From assembly GCA_006937955.1 (NCBI GenBank), contig SSNP01000067.1:2660752-2724751 (forward strand): a stretch of 64,000 bases of DNA, given 5' to 3'. The notes under the pieces are model-generated. The model searched no databases. It saw only the letters and a list, made by a program, of their open reading frames with translations, and was not told the origin of the DNA. This stretch comes from Pachypanchax playfairii (Eukaryota; Chordata; Actinopteri; Cyprinodontiformes; Aplocheilidae). The translations under genes and the position numbers were made by a program. Below, piece after piece: positions 36,100 through 49,942 of this stretch (its first letter is position 1; each line of letters starts with the position of its first letter).

Positions 36100-36344
36100 T
36101 CAAAAAGGCGGAGGACAAATCAAAGAAAGCACCAAGCAGGCTTTCAGCACAGTCTGCCAGCAAAACCAAAGCTCTCTTCATTTGGGACTTCATCTTCACT
36201 GTTTACAGTCAGCTGTGCCATCGATGGGGAATGTAAAAAGGAGGATTTAAATCTAGATAAAGAGTTTAATGGGAAAAGAAAGCAACTGATTGAACGGCTG
36301 CTGAAAGAAAATCTGGTGGATGTAATATAATAAACTATTACAAG
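36100..36344 (+). other. probable 5' untranslated exon of the perforin gene
   Basis: A strong donor CAAG|GTAAGA ends this block at 36344. A matching acceptor TTACATTTAG at 36541-36550 starts the next exon six bases before the perforin ATG. Only the 3' boundary is supported by sequence; the 5' limit is arbitrary. Confidence 0.45.
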
Positions 36345-36556
36345 GTAAGAATGTATATTTTGTAGTGTTACATCTCTTTTCTGCATGTTTTTAGTGTCGA
36401 TGTGAATTCTGTGGGAGGATTACTGCTGTTTCTAAAGAAGAGAGGATTTAAAGCTCATCTACAACAAGAATCTAAATCATAAAGAAAAATGCTTTGTGAG
36501 ATATAAAATCCTGTTTTAATTGTCATTCTCTGTATGTTTGTTACATTTAGGTAACC

Positions 36557-38863
36557 ATGGAAACTGCAGGATATCAACAGAGAAATTTTGTCCTGTTTAT
36601 ACTGACATTTCTAGTATCGCTGGAGGTCTGCAAGGTCCTGGGTTGTCATATTGGCACTGGACCAGAGTGTGAGAAGGCTCCTTTTGTTCCAGGTCATAAC
36701 CTGGCGGGGGAGGGGTTTGACGTGGTACGACTGCGTCGGACCGGAGCGTATGTCATCAATGTCAAAGCACATCTGGACAACAACCAAACCTGCACCCTGT
36801 GTCCAAACAGATTCCAAAATGGGCAGGTGAAAACTTTAAAACCTGCAGCTTGATCTCCTCTTTTATGTATCCTTACAGTAATCAAAATTCCTTTGTTTAT
36901 TTGATCCAGACCATTCACTAACTGTCCTGCTCTGCATGCTTTCTCTTCCTGTTATATTCCCATTTTCTTCCCACCAATTGGATCCAACTTTGTTCTTCCC
37001 TTCAGATTCAGAGGCTCCCAGCTGCAGTGCTCGACTGGCGTCCTTTCAGTCGCTGCAGTAAGCAGCTTTCAAGTGCGCTCCACCACTCTGTGGACTCCCT
37101 GCTGCGCAGCTCCAACTCACTGGTCAACAACAACTGGAGTTCAGGGTTGAGCCTTGAAAACATTGGCCAGGCGGTGCTGGGAGGAAGTCGCTCAGATTTG
37201 GCCAAGTTTGCTCGCTCGCAGCATAGCGTGGACAAAGCCACCTTTGCCATACATGAAATTAGTTGCTCATACTATAGGTAAAGTAATTGATGCATGAGGT
37301 ACTTCTTTGTAAACAATGTAGAAATACAGTACAGATAGAGCACATTTTGCGTCATTATAAGGTTTAATGTTTTGCTAATTGGTTATAGCATTCCATTGAC
37401 TTGTTGACAGAAATTTATATTTTTAGAAACTGTCATCTAAAAAAGAATCAGTATCATTTTTGAAACCAATTAAAGAAAATGACTGCAAGAACTAAAGCCT
37501 CATAATTCTAGACTTTAAGGAACAGAGTCTGAACTGTGCTCTGAATATGTTCTACTGTTAAGACTACAAACTTGTAAACTCTGTAACATTTTTATCTTCC
37601 CCTGCAGAAATCATAGCTTTTGTCATAGAAACATCTAAGTTAAGTGGCCATGGTGTTATCATTGAACTCTACATGCTTTTTGATTTTGTAGCTACAGGCT
37701 GGCTGATCATCCCCAGCTGAGTACAGAGTTCACAAAACATCTGAAGAGACTCCCGCAGAGCATAAACACAGTCCAGAACAGAGCGCTATACAGACGGCTC
37801 ATAGACACTTACGGGACGCATTATATACATCAGGTCAGAGAAACCAGCTGGATACACAAGATCTTCCTTTCCAGCCTATAAAAGATGCTGCTGAATATCT
37901 TTGTACAGATGTTTTTGTGAAATAAAGCAAAAGATGCCATAGGGAGCTCTAAGTCTTGTTATGTTTGTGTTTTAGATCCAACTTGGAGGTAAGGTGAGGA
38001 GGATCACTGCTTTTAGGACCTGCTTGGCGACACTGAAGGGCTTCTCTGAGTCTGAGATAAAAAACTGCCTTAATCTTGAACTTCGTATGGCTCTGGGTTT
38101 TCTCCCAGCCAATGTCTCATTCTCCAACAAGTGTGACACTCTCCTGAAGGGCAATATGAGTATGGGCTTCTACCAGGGTTTCATGACACATAAGATTGAG
38201 GTAATTGGAGGGGAGAAGTATTTCCCAGACATACTTTACCAACAAGACCCATCAGAAGCATACCACAGTTGGATAAACAGCCTCCATGATAATCCAGATG
38301 TGGTTTCTTATGCCATCTTCCCTCTGCATCATTTAGTAGATGACTCACAGATCAGTGCTAACCTGAAGAGCATGGTCACAGAGTATATCAAAGAGAACCA
38401 GCTGGAGGAGGAACAGCTTGGTCTGAAGAACTGCTCCCCGACTCCCAACTTGGACCATAACTGCTGTCCTTTAAGGGCCGGCAGAGGAACTCTGAGACTG
38501 GAAATCCACAGAGCTGCAGGCCTCAGAGCTGATACCTTCACAAAAACTGATGCATATGTGAAGATCTTCTACAGCGGTATGTATGAGGAGACTGAGACAG
38601 TGATGGACAACAATGACCCAGTGTGGAATGCTACATATGATTTTGGTTCAGTGGAGCTGGGCCAGGAGCTGAGATTTGAAGTTTGGGATAGGGACGTGCT
38701 TTATAATGACATGGCAGGGAAATGTGTCATCTATCCGGAAAGAGGACCTCATTCTTTGAGCTGTCAGCTGAGAAAAGGTGTTCTCTATTTTACCTACATC
38801 ATTACATGTGATGCTCACTTGACAGGGTTCAGGTGCGGACGATACTCTCCAAATGCTGAGTAG
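36557..38863 (+). CDS. prf1: perforin-1-like pore-forming protein (MACPF plus C2)
   Basis: Secreted pore-former of cytotoxic lymphocyte granules. CDS is join(36557..36826, 37006..37277, 37692..37833, 37976..38863), 523 residues, all introns GT-AG. The start has a strong context (AACCATGG). Order: signal peptide (1 to about 29); an N-terminal cysteine region with PGHNLAGEGFDVV; MACPF domain with YGTHYIHQIQLGGKV at 221-235, split by an intron inside the signature; a cysteine-rich EGF-like linker (about 380-393); C2 domain (about 397-490). Aspartates placed to bind calcium are seen in TKTD (420), NND (442), WDRD (466, 468) and YND (473). This indicates calcium-dependent membrane binding. AATAAA lies at 39123-39128. 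Fish carry several prf1 paralogues and the exact orthologue is unassigned. Confidence 0.93.
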
Positions 38864-39774
38864 ATTGTTATCACAACATGTTACTGTAAATTGGGGATTT
38901 TTCTTGTTATATTACATTTGACTTTTAGTCTTTTTATGAAGTACTTGTATATTGTAAGTTAGTAACACATTTTCTCATGTGCCATTTCACAATCACCACT
39001 TACAAAGTATACCAATAAGATGTGAAACAGTGATATCAAATGTAGTCGTCATAAAAGTTTTGTATTAGCTACCCGTACAGTTAACTATCCAGTATTAGAG
39101 ACCTTGTTCACACTTTGTACAAAATAAATACACATTTTTTGTCTCATCAATATTTTCTTTTCTCTGCGTTCATTGATTTTTTTTCCAAGTTGTTGTAGTC
39201 AAAAGTTATATGAGATTATCTGAGATAATTAAGAACCATGAAACAAAACCCAAACTGTAACATTAAAACATAAAATAAAACGACAGAGAAACTACAAAAT
39301 GTGCATTAAAAGCTGGAACACCTTGTGCAAATGTGATAACTTTCCTGTAGATGGCAGCAGAGAGAAATGATGCAAAAACTGCAACATGTAACTGAAAAAG
39401 GATGTTTTTAAACAAAAGACAACAAGACACAATACTGCATTGAAATGACCTCATAAAAATTCTTTTTTTGGCTGACTAATGGAAATAAACATTTAACTTT
39501 TTCACGCATGTGAAGAGCACTATGAATCCAACTCAACATTTTTAAACCTTCCCTCTTCACATTCAGATAAATTGAGTTAAAAGTATTTTTATGAATCAAT
39601 CATCAGAATCATTGAGTGCCATGAAACCCTTCAATATGTCTCATCTGTTGTGTTTACCCCAAGTGGCTCTGTTCCAGAAACTTGCAAGCAAGCCACGTGC
39701 TCATGACTTGGCTTATAAGAGGTGGCTCAGAACATCGGCTTTCAATGCATGAAAACTTTCAAAACAGAAAACCC
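38864..39774. other. 3' flank of perforin
   Basis: Contains the AATAAA at 39123-39128. No other feature supported. Confidence 0.5.
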
Positions 39775-39843
39775 AAGATGTCTGTGATGGCTGAAGGCTT
39801 TGTGCTGTGTTATTGTGTTCCGTGTTCCATATCCCACCTTTAA
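39775..39843 (-). mobile_element. end fragment of MITE family 2
   Basis: The reverse complement starts TTAAAGGTGGGATATGGAAC and follows the first 65 bases of the copy at 34382 (including CACAATAACACAGCACAAAG), then stops. Confidence 0.65.
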
Positions 39844-41460
39844 CAAGTTTCCCTTCTGTTCAATTTTATTCTACCAGAAAAACAAAAAGAAAACATTGTT
39901 CTTACTTCTATTATCCATGTGCCACCTGGTGTTCTCTTCTTTATATTTTCGGACAGATATTTCATATCCCTCCTCACTCCTGTAACCATCCAGGCAGGAT
40001 CAGTGCTGCTTGTTTTAAACAAACCGAGTTAGCATAGCTACATCCAGCTAGCTTTCCTTTCTCATTTACCGGCTGTTTGATAGCAGATAATCTCGCGATA
40101 CTTAACGTGGTTTGGGGCGCTTCAAAAATCACCCTTCGTGAAGTTATTTTCTCTGCGTTTATTGGATAAATTAAGTTCTTCCGTTTGGCAATGCAGATCT
40201 ACTATTGGCTAATTCGATCTAAAAGCCCACCTCCTGAGGGTGCTTTCTCCAGCGCCCCAGAGCTGAACTAGACATCAGAAGTGGAGAAGCAGGAGGAAAA
40301 TGAGGAAATCATGTTTTACAAAGCAATTTCTGTCGTTCAGAAATCATTTATACAATCAATACAAGAAGTAGCAACAAATTGTTTTAAGACCGTCTTCTCA
40401 GCAAACTGCTGCCCTCTGGAGCCTGGAAAAGAAACTGGTCTTTTTAGAGCTGCGGCAGTTTTTTCTACAAATTCACGCATGTTGCTCATTTTACAGGGTT
40501 TAAATGAAGATGATATTCATCTAGTTTAAAGTTGATGAAACTCTTACTTTAGATTAATCAGTAATCTCAATGAATAAACTAAAAACTTCAGGTGATTGTA
40601 GTTTGTGATGCATTATTAAAACTAAAAAAGCTGCATTCAAATGTTACATGTTGTTGCTTTAACAAAGAAACCTGCCAAACTAAGTTAAGATTCTCACATT
40701 TTTTAAACTATTGTTGCTGGTAATTCTCATTTTTGTAGTTTATATTTTTAGAGTTTTTTACACAATAATGTTATACCTTCAGCTGTAATTTAAATAATCC
40801 AATCACAGAAGTAGAATGACATGTTAAAGATGTGCAGCCTCTTTCAGATGTTAGAAAAAAAGTCAACTTGTTAACTTTGTATTGGAAAGTATTTTATCCA
40901 CATGTTGTAACTAGTTGAATAACACCAGATAAAACCAAAACACTTTTGTATTTTTTATTATCAGTCAAACCAAAAAACATACAAAGATGTAATAAAACCT
41001 TTTTGCAGTAACACGTGAACACTGACAGCATATTGACCACTAGAGCACATGAACTCAACAGCTGATTTCTGAAAATCATCTCAGTCCCTCAGCTTAACAT
41101 ATTTAGTGTTAAAAGGAACTAATTCCAGCAGTCTGTCTTCAATTTATATCCATTTAAACTTTTGTTCAAAGTTACTGACTAATCTAAAATAACCACGTTA
41201 ATTAGAAAAGTTCAACGGAAGTTTGATTACAAATTATCATAAAATATGGAATCAAAATGAAACTCAAACCTTGTGGCAACAGAGACTTCAAAAACATACT
41301 AATGTCATTAATTTTAGCACCCTTGTAACTTTTGAGAAACGAATTGTTCCAAGATAATGTTTTTTCCTCAATTAAGGATCATCATCTTCTATGATAAAGA
41401 GCCCTCACCTCAGTATCAGTAATAATGAACATGGGTGATGTAAATTTAAAAGATGCTAGT
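39844..41460. other. intergenic between perforin and smarcad1, MITE-like block
   Basis: No gene supported. About 39844-40510 has the mixed, CpG-containing composition of a fish MITE (TCTCGCGATAC, CCAGCGCCCC) but its ends could not be fixed. The rest is plain AT-rich sequence. Confidence 0.35.
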
Positions 41461-41466
41461 TTTATT
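41461..41466 (-). terminator. candidate polyadenylation signal of smarcad1
   Basis: TTTATT (AATAAA on the minus strand) about 210 bases past the smarcad1 stop codon. Confidence 0.4.
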
Positions 41467-41675
41467 CAGTCAGAAGCCTCAGATAACACGTGGAATATAG
41501 ATTAAAAGGGTAGATGTTTAAGTTAGCCTGTAAGCAGGTAAGAACAGAGTTTTAGGCACAGTTACCATGCTACAGTTTAATTCGTGGCAGTTTATGTTTT
41601 GCAGTAGTCTGCCTACAATCCCAGAAACGCCATCAAAATGCACAAGTTCAGCTTCATATCTGACGTGTCTGAGTT

Positions 41676-44600
41676 TCACAGTCCCAGAGAGGCTTTGAGT
41701 AACGACGCCATGTCTTCAGGTATGGTCCCCTCTCCACCTGAAGAAGAATTAATTTACAATCAGAGACAGCAGGAACATGATCATCAAGTAAAATAGTTGA
41801 AGATGGATTCAACCATCAAGAACCAAACTCTTATTTATTACAAGCTCTAAAGAAGCCCTAATGGAAACGAAGGTTACTGCATGTATGTGAAGCAGTTCTC
41901 TTACTTTGTTCAGCAGCAGTCATGTCCTGCTCCAGCTTCAGCTTCTTGTGTCCCACCTGCAGGATGCAGTCCTCTATGCTGTCCTTACTGATCAGCTTAA
42001 TCACTTTTACAGTCCTGACACATACAGAGAGGAACATTAACTTCATTTATTTCCACTTTACACCAACTGAGATGCTTCTGGCCAAGTTCAAAAGAGAGAA
42101 TGACACTACATAAGAATGGATTCCCTTCTAACCTGGTCTGACCAACACGGTGACATCGATCCTCTGCCTGTTTGTCATTGTAAGGATTGCAGTCAATGTC
42201 ATGCAGGACGACAACGTTAGCAGAGGTGAGGTTGATGCCAAGACCACCAGCACGCGTCGATAACAGGAACACAAATATGTCAGGGTCTGTGTTGTACTCA
42301 TCTATCAACACAATCCTGCAGAAAAATATTACAAACATTAGATGTCCACACAAGTTAAACTCTGGTTCTATTTTTCTGTTTATATTAAAATGAAAAATAA
42401 AGCCAATGTCTTAAAAAAACAGATGTGATACACAAAGAAAGAATCTGTCTCTATGGAAAGCAGAGCACAAACAGAAAAGACTGTTAGTCTTAGAGAGGAG
42501 GTTGTCTCCATCAGTTTAATGCTGTATCTGCCTCTTTATCAGGCGACTGAACAGACAGGATACTTGAACTAAATGTTTAACGCCCTGAAGGTTACAGCTC
42601 ATCACCTTTAAAGATTCAAATCTGAAGCAAACCCGACCTGTCAGCGATGGGCGTGGTTCCATCCAGTCTGACGTAACGATGCTGAAGATGTTTCAGCAGC
42701 ACTTCTACAATGTCTAACATCATAGTAAACTGACTGAACAGCACCACTCGGTCTCCCTGTAGGAGGACAGGAATGTTTAAACCTTCTGTTTGTGCAAATA
42801 AAGATCACAAACACACATATTAGCACATGTGGGCTGACCTTGCTTTTCAGAGAGCCCAGCAGTTCTTTGAGGTGGAAGAACTTCCCAGAGTCAAGCAGAA
42901 GACTGTTACTGAGCTGGTAGGAACTGATAGACGAGTACCGCTGGCACAAACAATGCAGTTCAAAGTCAGACATCACTTCCATGTCCTCCTGAATCAGAGC
43001 AGCATTTGCATCAATGTGTGTTGGCTCCTGAGGAAGAAGGATGAAAAGAGGAACAGAAACAACAGAAGCATCAGCTTTACCATCTCCATATTCTAGTGAA
43101 GCACAACGATCCTAATGTACGACATCCTGATTAGAGAAAACATTGTAAAAACAGAAGTCTGACCTTCAGCATGAGTTTGCTCATGGCTTTGAGCTTGTCT
43201 GTGGTGTAATACTGTCTATGAAGTAGAGGATGGTTGGCCATCTTCCTCAGCTGCATCATTACGTTACACAACTCACGCCCTGAAGAGAAAATACATGTGA
43301 GAAATGTTTGCTGTGTATTTTTAAAGAATTGTCTTGACGTACAACATGGAGAATACAAGAGAGGTCATAAAATAATTCCTCACTCTCTCCATTAGTGGAA
43401 GCTTTAAGTTTTTTGAACAAGGCCTCGTAGAGAGACTTCTGCTTTTCACTCATGGGGCAGAACTCGATCTTCTCTTCTTTAGCTGGCAGCTGCTTGAGAA
43501 CCTGGTAAAAAAAGAAACAGATTCATTCACTATTTGATTTAACTGTAGAAAAACTGAATAACGTTGTTCAGTAAATGTTGTTCTACTGTTTAAAATAAAT
43601 ATTCCAGGAATACATACAGGTATTAACTATTTTAAATAAAACCTCAGACTCTTGTTTTTAAAATTTCTATTATAATTGTGACACATTTTATGGCTTAATT
43701 CATTAAGGTTGAAGATGGAACATGAACACTGTAGCACCATCTAGTGTGTGAACGTTGTAGGTAAAACTTCATAAAGCTTCTCCGTCTTTCAGGAATATGT
43801 TTTAGTCCAAATGTTTGAGCACTGACAGTAATGTGAAGCACAGATAGTGCTCAGACAGCAAACCCTGCAAATACTTTGTGCTAACGTTTGTTTCCTCCTG
43901 CACAAACTGCACCAGGAACTATTCTGTGGATTTAACAGCTCAGTAGCTTTAAGCGCTATGAGTGTTTACTCACCTCACTCTTGATTCGTCGCAGGATAAA
44001 AGGTTTCATGATGAGTTTGGCCTGAGTAATACGATCTCTCTCAAAACGACTTTGGTCCTCATGTGATTTCTGACAACAAAAGGTAAATTTTAATTCGTTA
44101 GTAATATTTTATGTTACAGCTTCTAGGACACATTTAGCAGAAAACACTTTTCCTCAATCAGCCCCCAAATCCATTACTTTATGTAGAAACAGAGTTATTC
44201 ATCAACCCCTTTAATTCCATCTTATTAACATTCATTAACTTAATTATTTAGTTTTTTCTTCCAAATCAAATTTGCAGACAACTTGTTCTCAGTTGTTGCA
44301 ATAAAGTTATTTAATAATACTGAACAAGGTTTGATACATCAAGTGTATCTGCGACATCATCAACTTGTACTTCAAACGTTTGGTGCTTCAAGTTACACAG
44401 ATGTCCAAACAAACCCAACTTACCATGGAGAACATTTTGGAGAGCTGTGTAGTGGAGCTGGAGAACATGGAGGGCATGATGAAGTTCAGCAGAGACATCA
44501 GTTCTAGGAGGTTGTTCTGTAAAGGTGTTCCAGTCAGCAGCAGACGATGCTCCGCCTACAGAAAAATAACAAACAACCTAAACTGATATGTCTAACACTT

Positions 44601-47600
44601 CAGAGTGTAAAACAGGAATAAATCCCAGAGAACCAAGAGGATTATAGAATACACAGAGCAGCATATGTATACCAACATTAATAGACATAAGGTGACGGTA
44701 GCGCAAAGTGTTCATATTCTTCAACATGTGGCCTTCATCAAACACAGCGTACTTCAGACGCAGCTTACGGAAGAGGCTCCGGTCACCTTCGTTTCCAATG
44801 GCAAAGTTATACCTGTCAATCAAACACAAGCATTGCTGTGAATGAGAAGCAGCTTCATGTTCACTCTAGACTCAAACTACTGTGATAACATCAACACGTC
44901 ATGCAGGTTTAGGGAGTTTTCCTTACGTTGTCACAATGACGTTAAACTCAATTTCCTCATTGAGGATTTCATGTTTGAGGTAGCGCCGCTCTTCTACAGA
45001 TCCTGTATGAAGAGTGGCAAGTGTGACAATGTTATTTAAGAGCAAATAGAAATGTCAAAATTATCAAGAGGTATTAATAAGAACCATAAACAGCCAAGAA
45101 AATGATGCAAGAGGTATTCCAGTCAAGTAAAGGTGTAACATGGGGGGAAAAAAAGCAAATGAACAATCTGAATAATGGAAATAAAAATGATAAAGTTTTC
45201 AAAGCTTTTCTTCCTGTGAGCCGTCATTATACCCACATATTTACTGTTAGATGTAAAACTTTCAAGTCATTCAAAAATCACACACACAAGATGATAAATG
45301 AGTATTACCATAATAAATAATGACTTTAAGGCTTGGACACCACAACTTCATCTCTCTAACCCAGTTATCTAAAAAAAACACAGAGTTAGTTTACAAAGAA
45401 AAAAACAACTGAAACAGAAGTAAAACAGCCTTCGAGAAGACAAACACAAGCTGATACTTTCAAAGTTATTATAATGGACAGTATAAGACAAACTATTATC
45501 TGTGATGATTCTTACCCAGAGTAGAAGAAGGCACAGTGATGAGGTGAGGACCTTGGATTCCATTTTCATACAGCTGAGCCAGAAATGCTATAGCCTGGAT
45601 AGTTTTCCCTAAACCCTGAAAAGAAGAAAATAAACAAAAAGAGAGATGAGATCAGTCACAACACAAACAGAAGCTTAATGAACGTGGATAGAAAACACTC
45701 AATAATACAGACTGACAGTCGTCTGGTGGATTTAATACTTTCAAACTTGATGCAACACATACGTAGCAGAGTCACAACTTTAAAAGTTTCACAAACACTT
45801 TAGTTGTTAGAAATCAGAACATTTAGTTTAAAAGAATGGGGCTGTGATATGCATGAAAAACAAATGAATTTAAACACTAAACACAATGTTGTTTTGTAAG
45901 GAAGAAGACAAAGACTCAGTTAAACGTGGTGCCCATCAACCTTGCAAATAAAACAGGCTGGTTGGTCAGAGAGCTGCCAACAGAGTTCTTATCAGTAGTG
46001 GTAAGAATGTTAGCAAATGTCATCCTAACCTAAAAAACAATAAATGTTTATTCCTACAAACAGTGATAAGTTTAAAAACTGGGCTTTAGGTCTCAAAAGA
46101 TGAAAAGCATCTAATTTATTTGTAATAAGCTGGAAATCCACTTGTTCAAAGTGTTTTAGTGCAGTACAAGTGTTACCATGTTGTCTTACCATTTCATCAG
46201 CAAGGATACCACTCAGGTTGTGCTCATGCAGGAGTAACAGCCACTTCAGACCAATCAGCTGATATGGTTTAAGCTCAAACCTGAAGGTCAATCAATAATC
46301 AGAATAAGATTACCTGGATTTTCACATATAAATGATCAACTGGATTTCTCTGATTAGACATAAGAATCTCTATCGGAAGGCTAACTTGAAGGATATATCA
46401 ACGTCCCTCTAGATTTTATGGAATTTATATTTTCACATTCTTTTCTAGCTTGTGTCTTCACTCATGTCTTTGCTTTTCTGCAAACTGACATCAGTGAAAT
46501 CTGTACGATTTTTTTCATCATATAAATCTTTCAATAATAAAAATCTGTGTTGAAGAAGGTTTTACTCACTGATTGTTGAGTTTGCTCGGCTGTTTCGTAG
46601 ATCCTGTCCCGTTCTCCATCACTCCAGTCACCCGTTTGACCATTTTTGAAGAAATGGTCCCACATTTGGACATGAGCCCCAGGACAACTTTTCGCTCTTT
46701 GAGGACAACTTTACAGCCTGATAGCAAATCATATGAAAGTCCATTTCCCTTATGAAACACATCCCACTGTAAAGAAACAACAATAGTTACAATAATACAA
46801 AGTATATAACAAATGTTCAACAAAGTTCATCTAAAAAGAGACACATTTCTATTAATAACAACATCTCAACAAATTTGTCAAGTGGAAGTTTGTGCAATTA
46901 GCATTAAAAAATGTGTGCATGAATGTATGCAAAATATGTGTAAAAACAAACACACACGTGTAAGTGCTCACCAAGCTTTGCCAGGTATCAAAGGGTCTCA
47001 GTTCAACAATCTTCTGGGCCTTTTTAACAGAACAGCCAGCAATCAAAGACAACTCATCTATAGTTGCATCCTGAAAAAATGCAAGTATCTGCTGGTTTGC
47101 ATCTATCGTGCCACCTTTAATTTCAAGCTCATCATCTGAATCCTCAAACTCGCTGGTTACTATGTCCTCATCGTTTTCGTCGTCAGAACTGAGAGGTTCA
47201 TGAAAGGTGTGTGCCTTCTGCTTTCTTTCCGCTGCTTCCTTGTTGGCGATGCTGGTCTCACTAGCAAATCTGGATAAAGTCTGAGAGATGGAGGAGGATG
47301 AGGAAGGCACTTGCGTAACAGAGGAGGATGAACGGACCGAGTCTGTGTTTTTGCTACTCCACGGAGAAGGATTGTAGCCTAGTTTAGATTTCTTGCTATC
47401 CTCTGGTTCTGACTCATCCTCACTGTCTTTTGTAACATCTGTATCATCTGTGTGGCTTCCATCTAACTCGATGATATCTCTGAGAGCTTTATGATTCTTA
47501 CAGTCCATCTTCTTTTCCCCATCTTTACATTTCTGGTCCCTTGAATCTGTGCGATCTCCAGCTGAAATATCTTTGCTTTTTGATTTCTGTTCATCTGAAT

Positions 47601-48733
47601 CAGACGAGATGAAAATACTTTCTGCCTCTCCACCTGTGTCTGAGAACATCTGTAGAACTTGCAGAGCATCTTTAACATTCCAGTCATGTTCTTCAAGCAC
47701 CATTCGCAGCTCCTAAATCAAACAGACACCAGATCACAAACAGAAATGTAAAATAAGATTCTATTTTCAGTTTTCTTTCATTTGTCACTGTTTTGCTGTG
47801 GGATTATTATAAAAACACAATGTCACCAACACCAATAAAGGTTTTGGTTTATAATATACCTAAAAATATAAAGACGGTAAAATGAATGTTACATCAAATA
47901 CTATTAACTGAGTCACATTGTGAAAGCAGTTCCCCTTCATTTTCTCTAAACTAACAATATCCCATTACATTTATAATAACAAACTCAGATTCAATCAAAC
48001 TAACAAGAGTAGAATACTTCATAATTTAGTCTCAATGTAAAAGTACTATCATTTTTGAAAAGTTTTTCACCTCCTTGTCCTGCTCAGGAAACTTTTTCTG
48101 GAGTCTTCTCACCCTGGCCTCCTGCTTCTCCCAGCTCGGTTCTTTCACCTCATTTTCATCAGAAACCTTTAAAGGTTTAAAAAATAAGTAGAGAATAAAA
48201 ATTCATTCAGAAGCCTCCACACCAGTTTGAGATTTAAAGCAAAAACATGTAATTTCAAACCATGAAAGGAGCATCTGTCATCTTACCGCTGATGGTCTCC
48301 TTTTCTTACTAGGTTGAACCTCACTATCATTCTGAGAACTGCTGGATCCGTCCTTTTTTCTCTTCTTGCCTTTACTCTGAACTAGGAGAACAAAACATAG
48401 TGATCTCATAAGAAAAATGACTGCGGACACGCCATTTTTAAACGCTTTTCCTCACTCTGCAGAGTCGTGGAAAATAAACACAGAGAAAAATCCAAATCTA
48501 CTTCAATACTAAAATTGGGCTTGTTTTTAATTTATTGAGAAGTACTCCTTCTTTATGATAAAATGAAACTCATCACAAGCTGAACAAGTATTACCTTCTT
48601 TATCTCCAAATCTCAAGAGGCAGACAGCTACAGCTCCATCCAATGTGCTTGTACTCCCAATGATCTAATTTTTTTAAATGAAAATAGGACATAAATCATC
48701 ATCTCAACAGAACATTCTGAATTATTCCAAAAC

Positions 48734-48764
<31 letters not shown>

Positions 48765-49942
48765 AAAAACCACGGATTGATTTGTTACAGTGCCCCTAAG
48801 GGGACATGGGTGAAAAAAATAGTTTCTTATGAGTATCAGATACTTTCTAGTGTGTGCTACAAAGTAACAACTATAGCTTTAACTAATCTCACCTCCACGA
48901 CATCAGTTCTTGACAGTTGAGGAAACATCTCCAACAGTGTGTTCATTTTCATCTCTATCTCATTTTCCTCATCATCTGTAGAATTTGAGGCAACGTTTTT
49001 GTATGCCTTCTTAACAGGGCTCCTAAAATAGAAAACCAAACTATTCTGTAATAAATATGAACATAAATCAGTGTAAAAAATGTTTCCTTTACTTTAAAAA
49101 AATATTTGATAACCCTAAAGGCTTAAAGACCTGAAGTATAACTCAAATCTACAAAGACAAACACATACTTTAATTTTTTGGTTGATGATATTTTTGCCTT
49201 TGGTTCGGGATGGACCTCAGCCTCATCGAGAGAAATGACTTCCTCGAACACCACACCTTCTGCATGAGACTTTGGTGGGACTTTGATAGGTTTCATCTGA
49301 CCTGAGAAACATAATGGTACAAGCAGGTACATTCAATCAAACCTCCAGAAACTTGGGTGGGGTTGTTTAAGTCTTTAACTTGATGTACAAATTACTGTTA
49401 GTAACAGAGAAAAGTGTCATCTTTTTACAGTAACATTCATCTAAGAGTATTGAGATAAGAAACATGTCAAAGCTCAAACAGTTACATTTAAACAACTCCA
49501 TGACACTGAGACACTCTCAGAGCAACGTTTTCATAACAAAGGCATTTATTTCAGCTCAGTTGAATTGGATTTTAACTCATTAAAAGAAACATCTTCCTTT
49601 TGTGTGTTAATGAATTCCAGTAATTTGACATCTTCGCTTTAAATTCACCCCACAAAATCACAAGAACATATGTTTTTCACTGATAGAAGATGACAGTGTG
49701 CTGCTGTGAATGTGAATACTCCCTAAGCTGCAGGACAATTCACAATAGTAACACAATGTTACTGTACTAACGTGACTTTCACTGATAGCATGTCTGATAC
49801 ATCTGGCTAACAGTCAAGCTATTGTGAGCTGACACTTACCTGGTTTGTTCTCTTTTTCAGAATCAGGACTCTTCGAGCAAACCTTGTCTATGTTTGCTTC
49901 CTTCTTCACAAAACGAAACCGGTCTAAATTGAAAAGACTCAT
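41676..49942 (-). CDS. smarcad1: SMARCAD1 chromatin remodeller, 22 coding exons
   Basis: SWI/SNF-like ATPase acting in heterochromatin upkeep and DNA-end resection. Exons (complement): 41676-41737, 41905-42014, 42133-42315, 42638-42756, 42839-43027, 43164-43279, 43384-43501, 43974-44069, 44424-44555, 44677-44812, 44927-45002, 45309-45368, 45516-45615, 46190-46280, 46570-46766, 46972-47712, 48071-48166, 48287-48381, 48595-48664, 48893-49022, 49169-49301, 49840-49942. The frame closes at 1050 residues, matching the family. MSLFNLDRFRF start; two CUE ubiquitin-binding motifs (about 105-150 and 195-235); acidic serine-rich linker; Walker A ADEMGLGKT split by an intron at 552/553; DEGH box at 656-659; helicase C with DRCHRVGQT near 990; conserved C-terminal SLLKASLGL. 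All donors fit GT; the one at 44676 (GTTGG) is unusual. Paralogue a or b unassigned. Confidence 0.96.
48735..48768. repeat. C20A14 mononucleotide tract in a smarcad1 intron
   Basis: Twenty C followed by fourteen A on the plus strand, that is T14 then G20 on the transcribed sense, inside the 228-nt intron between coding exons 3 and 4. Its length will vary between reads and individuals. Confidence 0.9.

Noticed and set aside
36061..36330. 89-codon open frame before perforin
   Set aside because: Overlaps the probable 5' untranslated exon, has no known domain, and the perforin ATG downstream has a far better context and a signal peptide.
43708..43960. TTAA-like start resembling MITE family 2 in a smarcad1 intron
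   Set aside because: Only about 25 bases match (AAGATGGAACATGAACA); too short and no second end.
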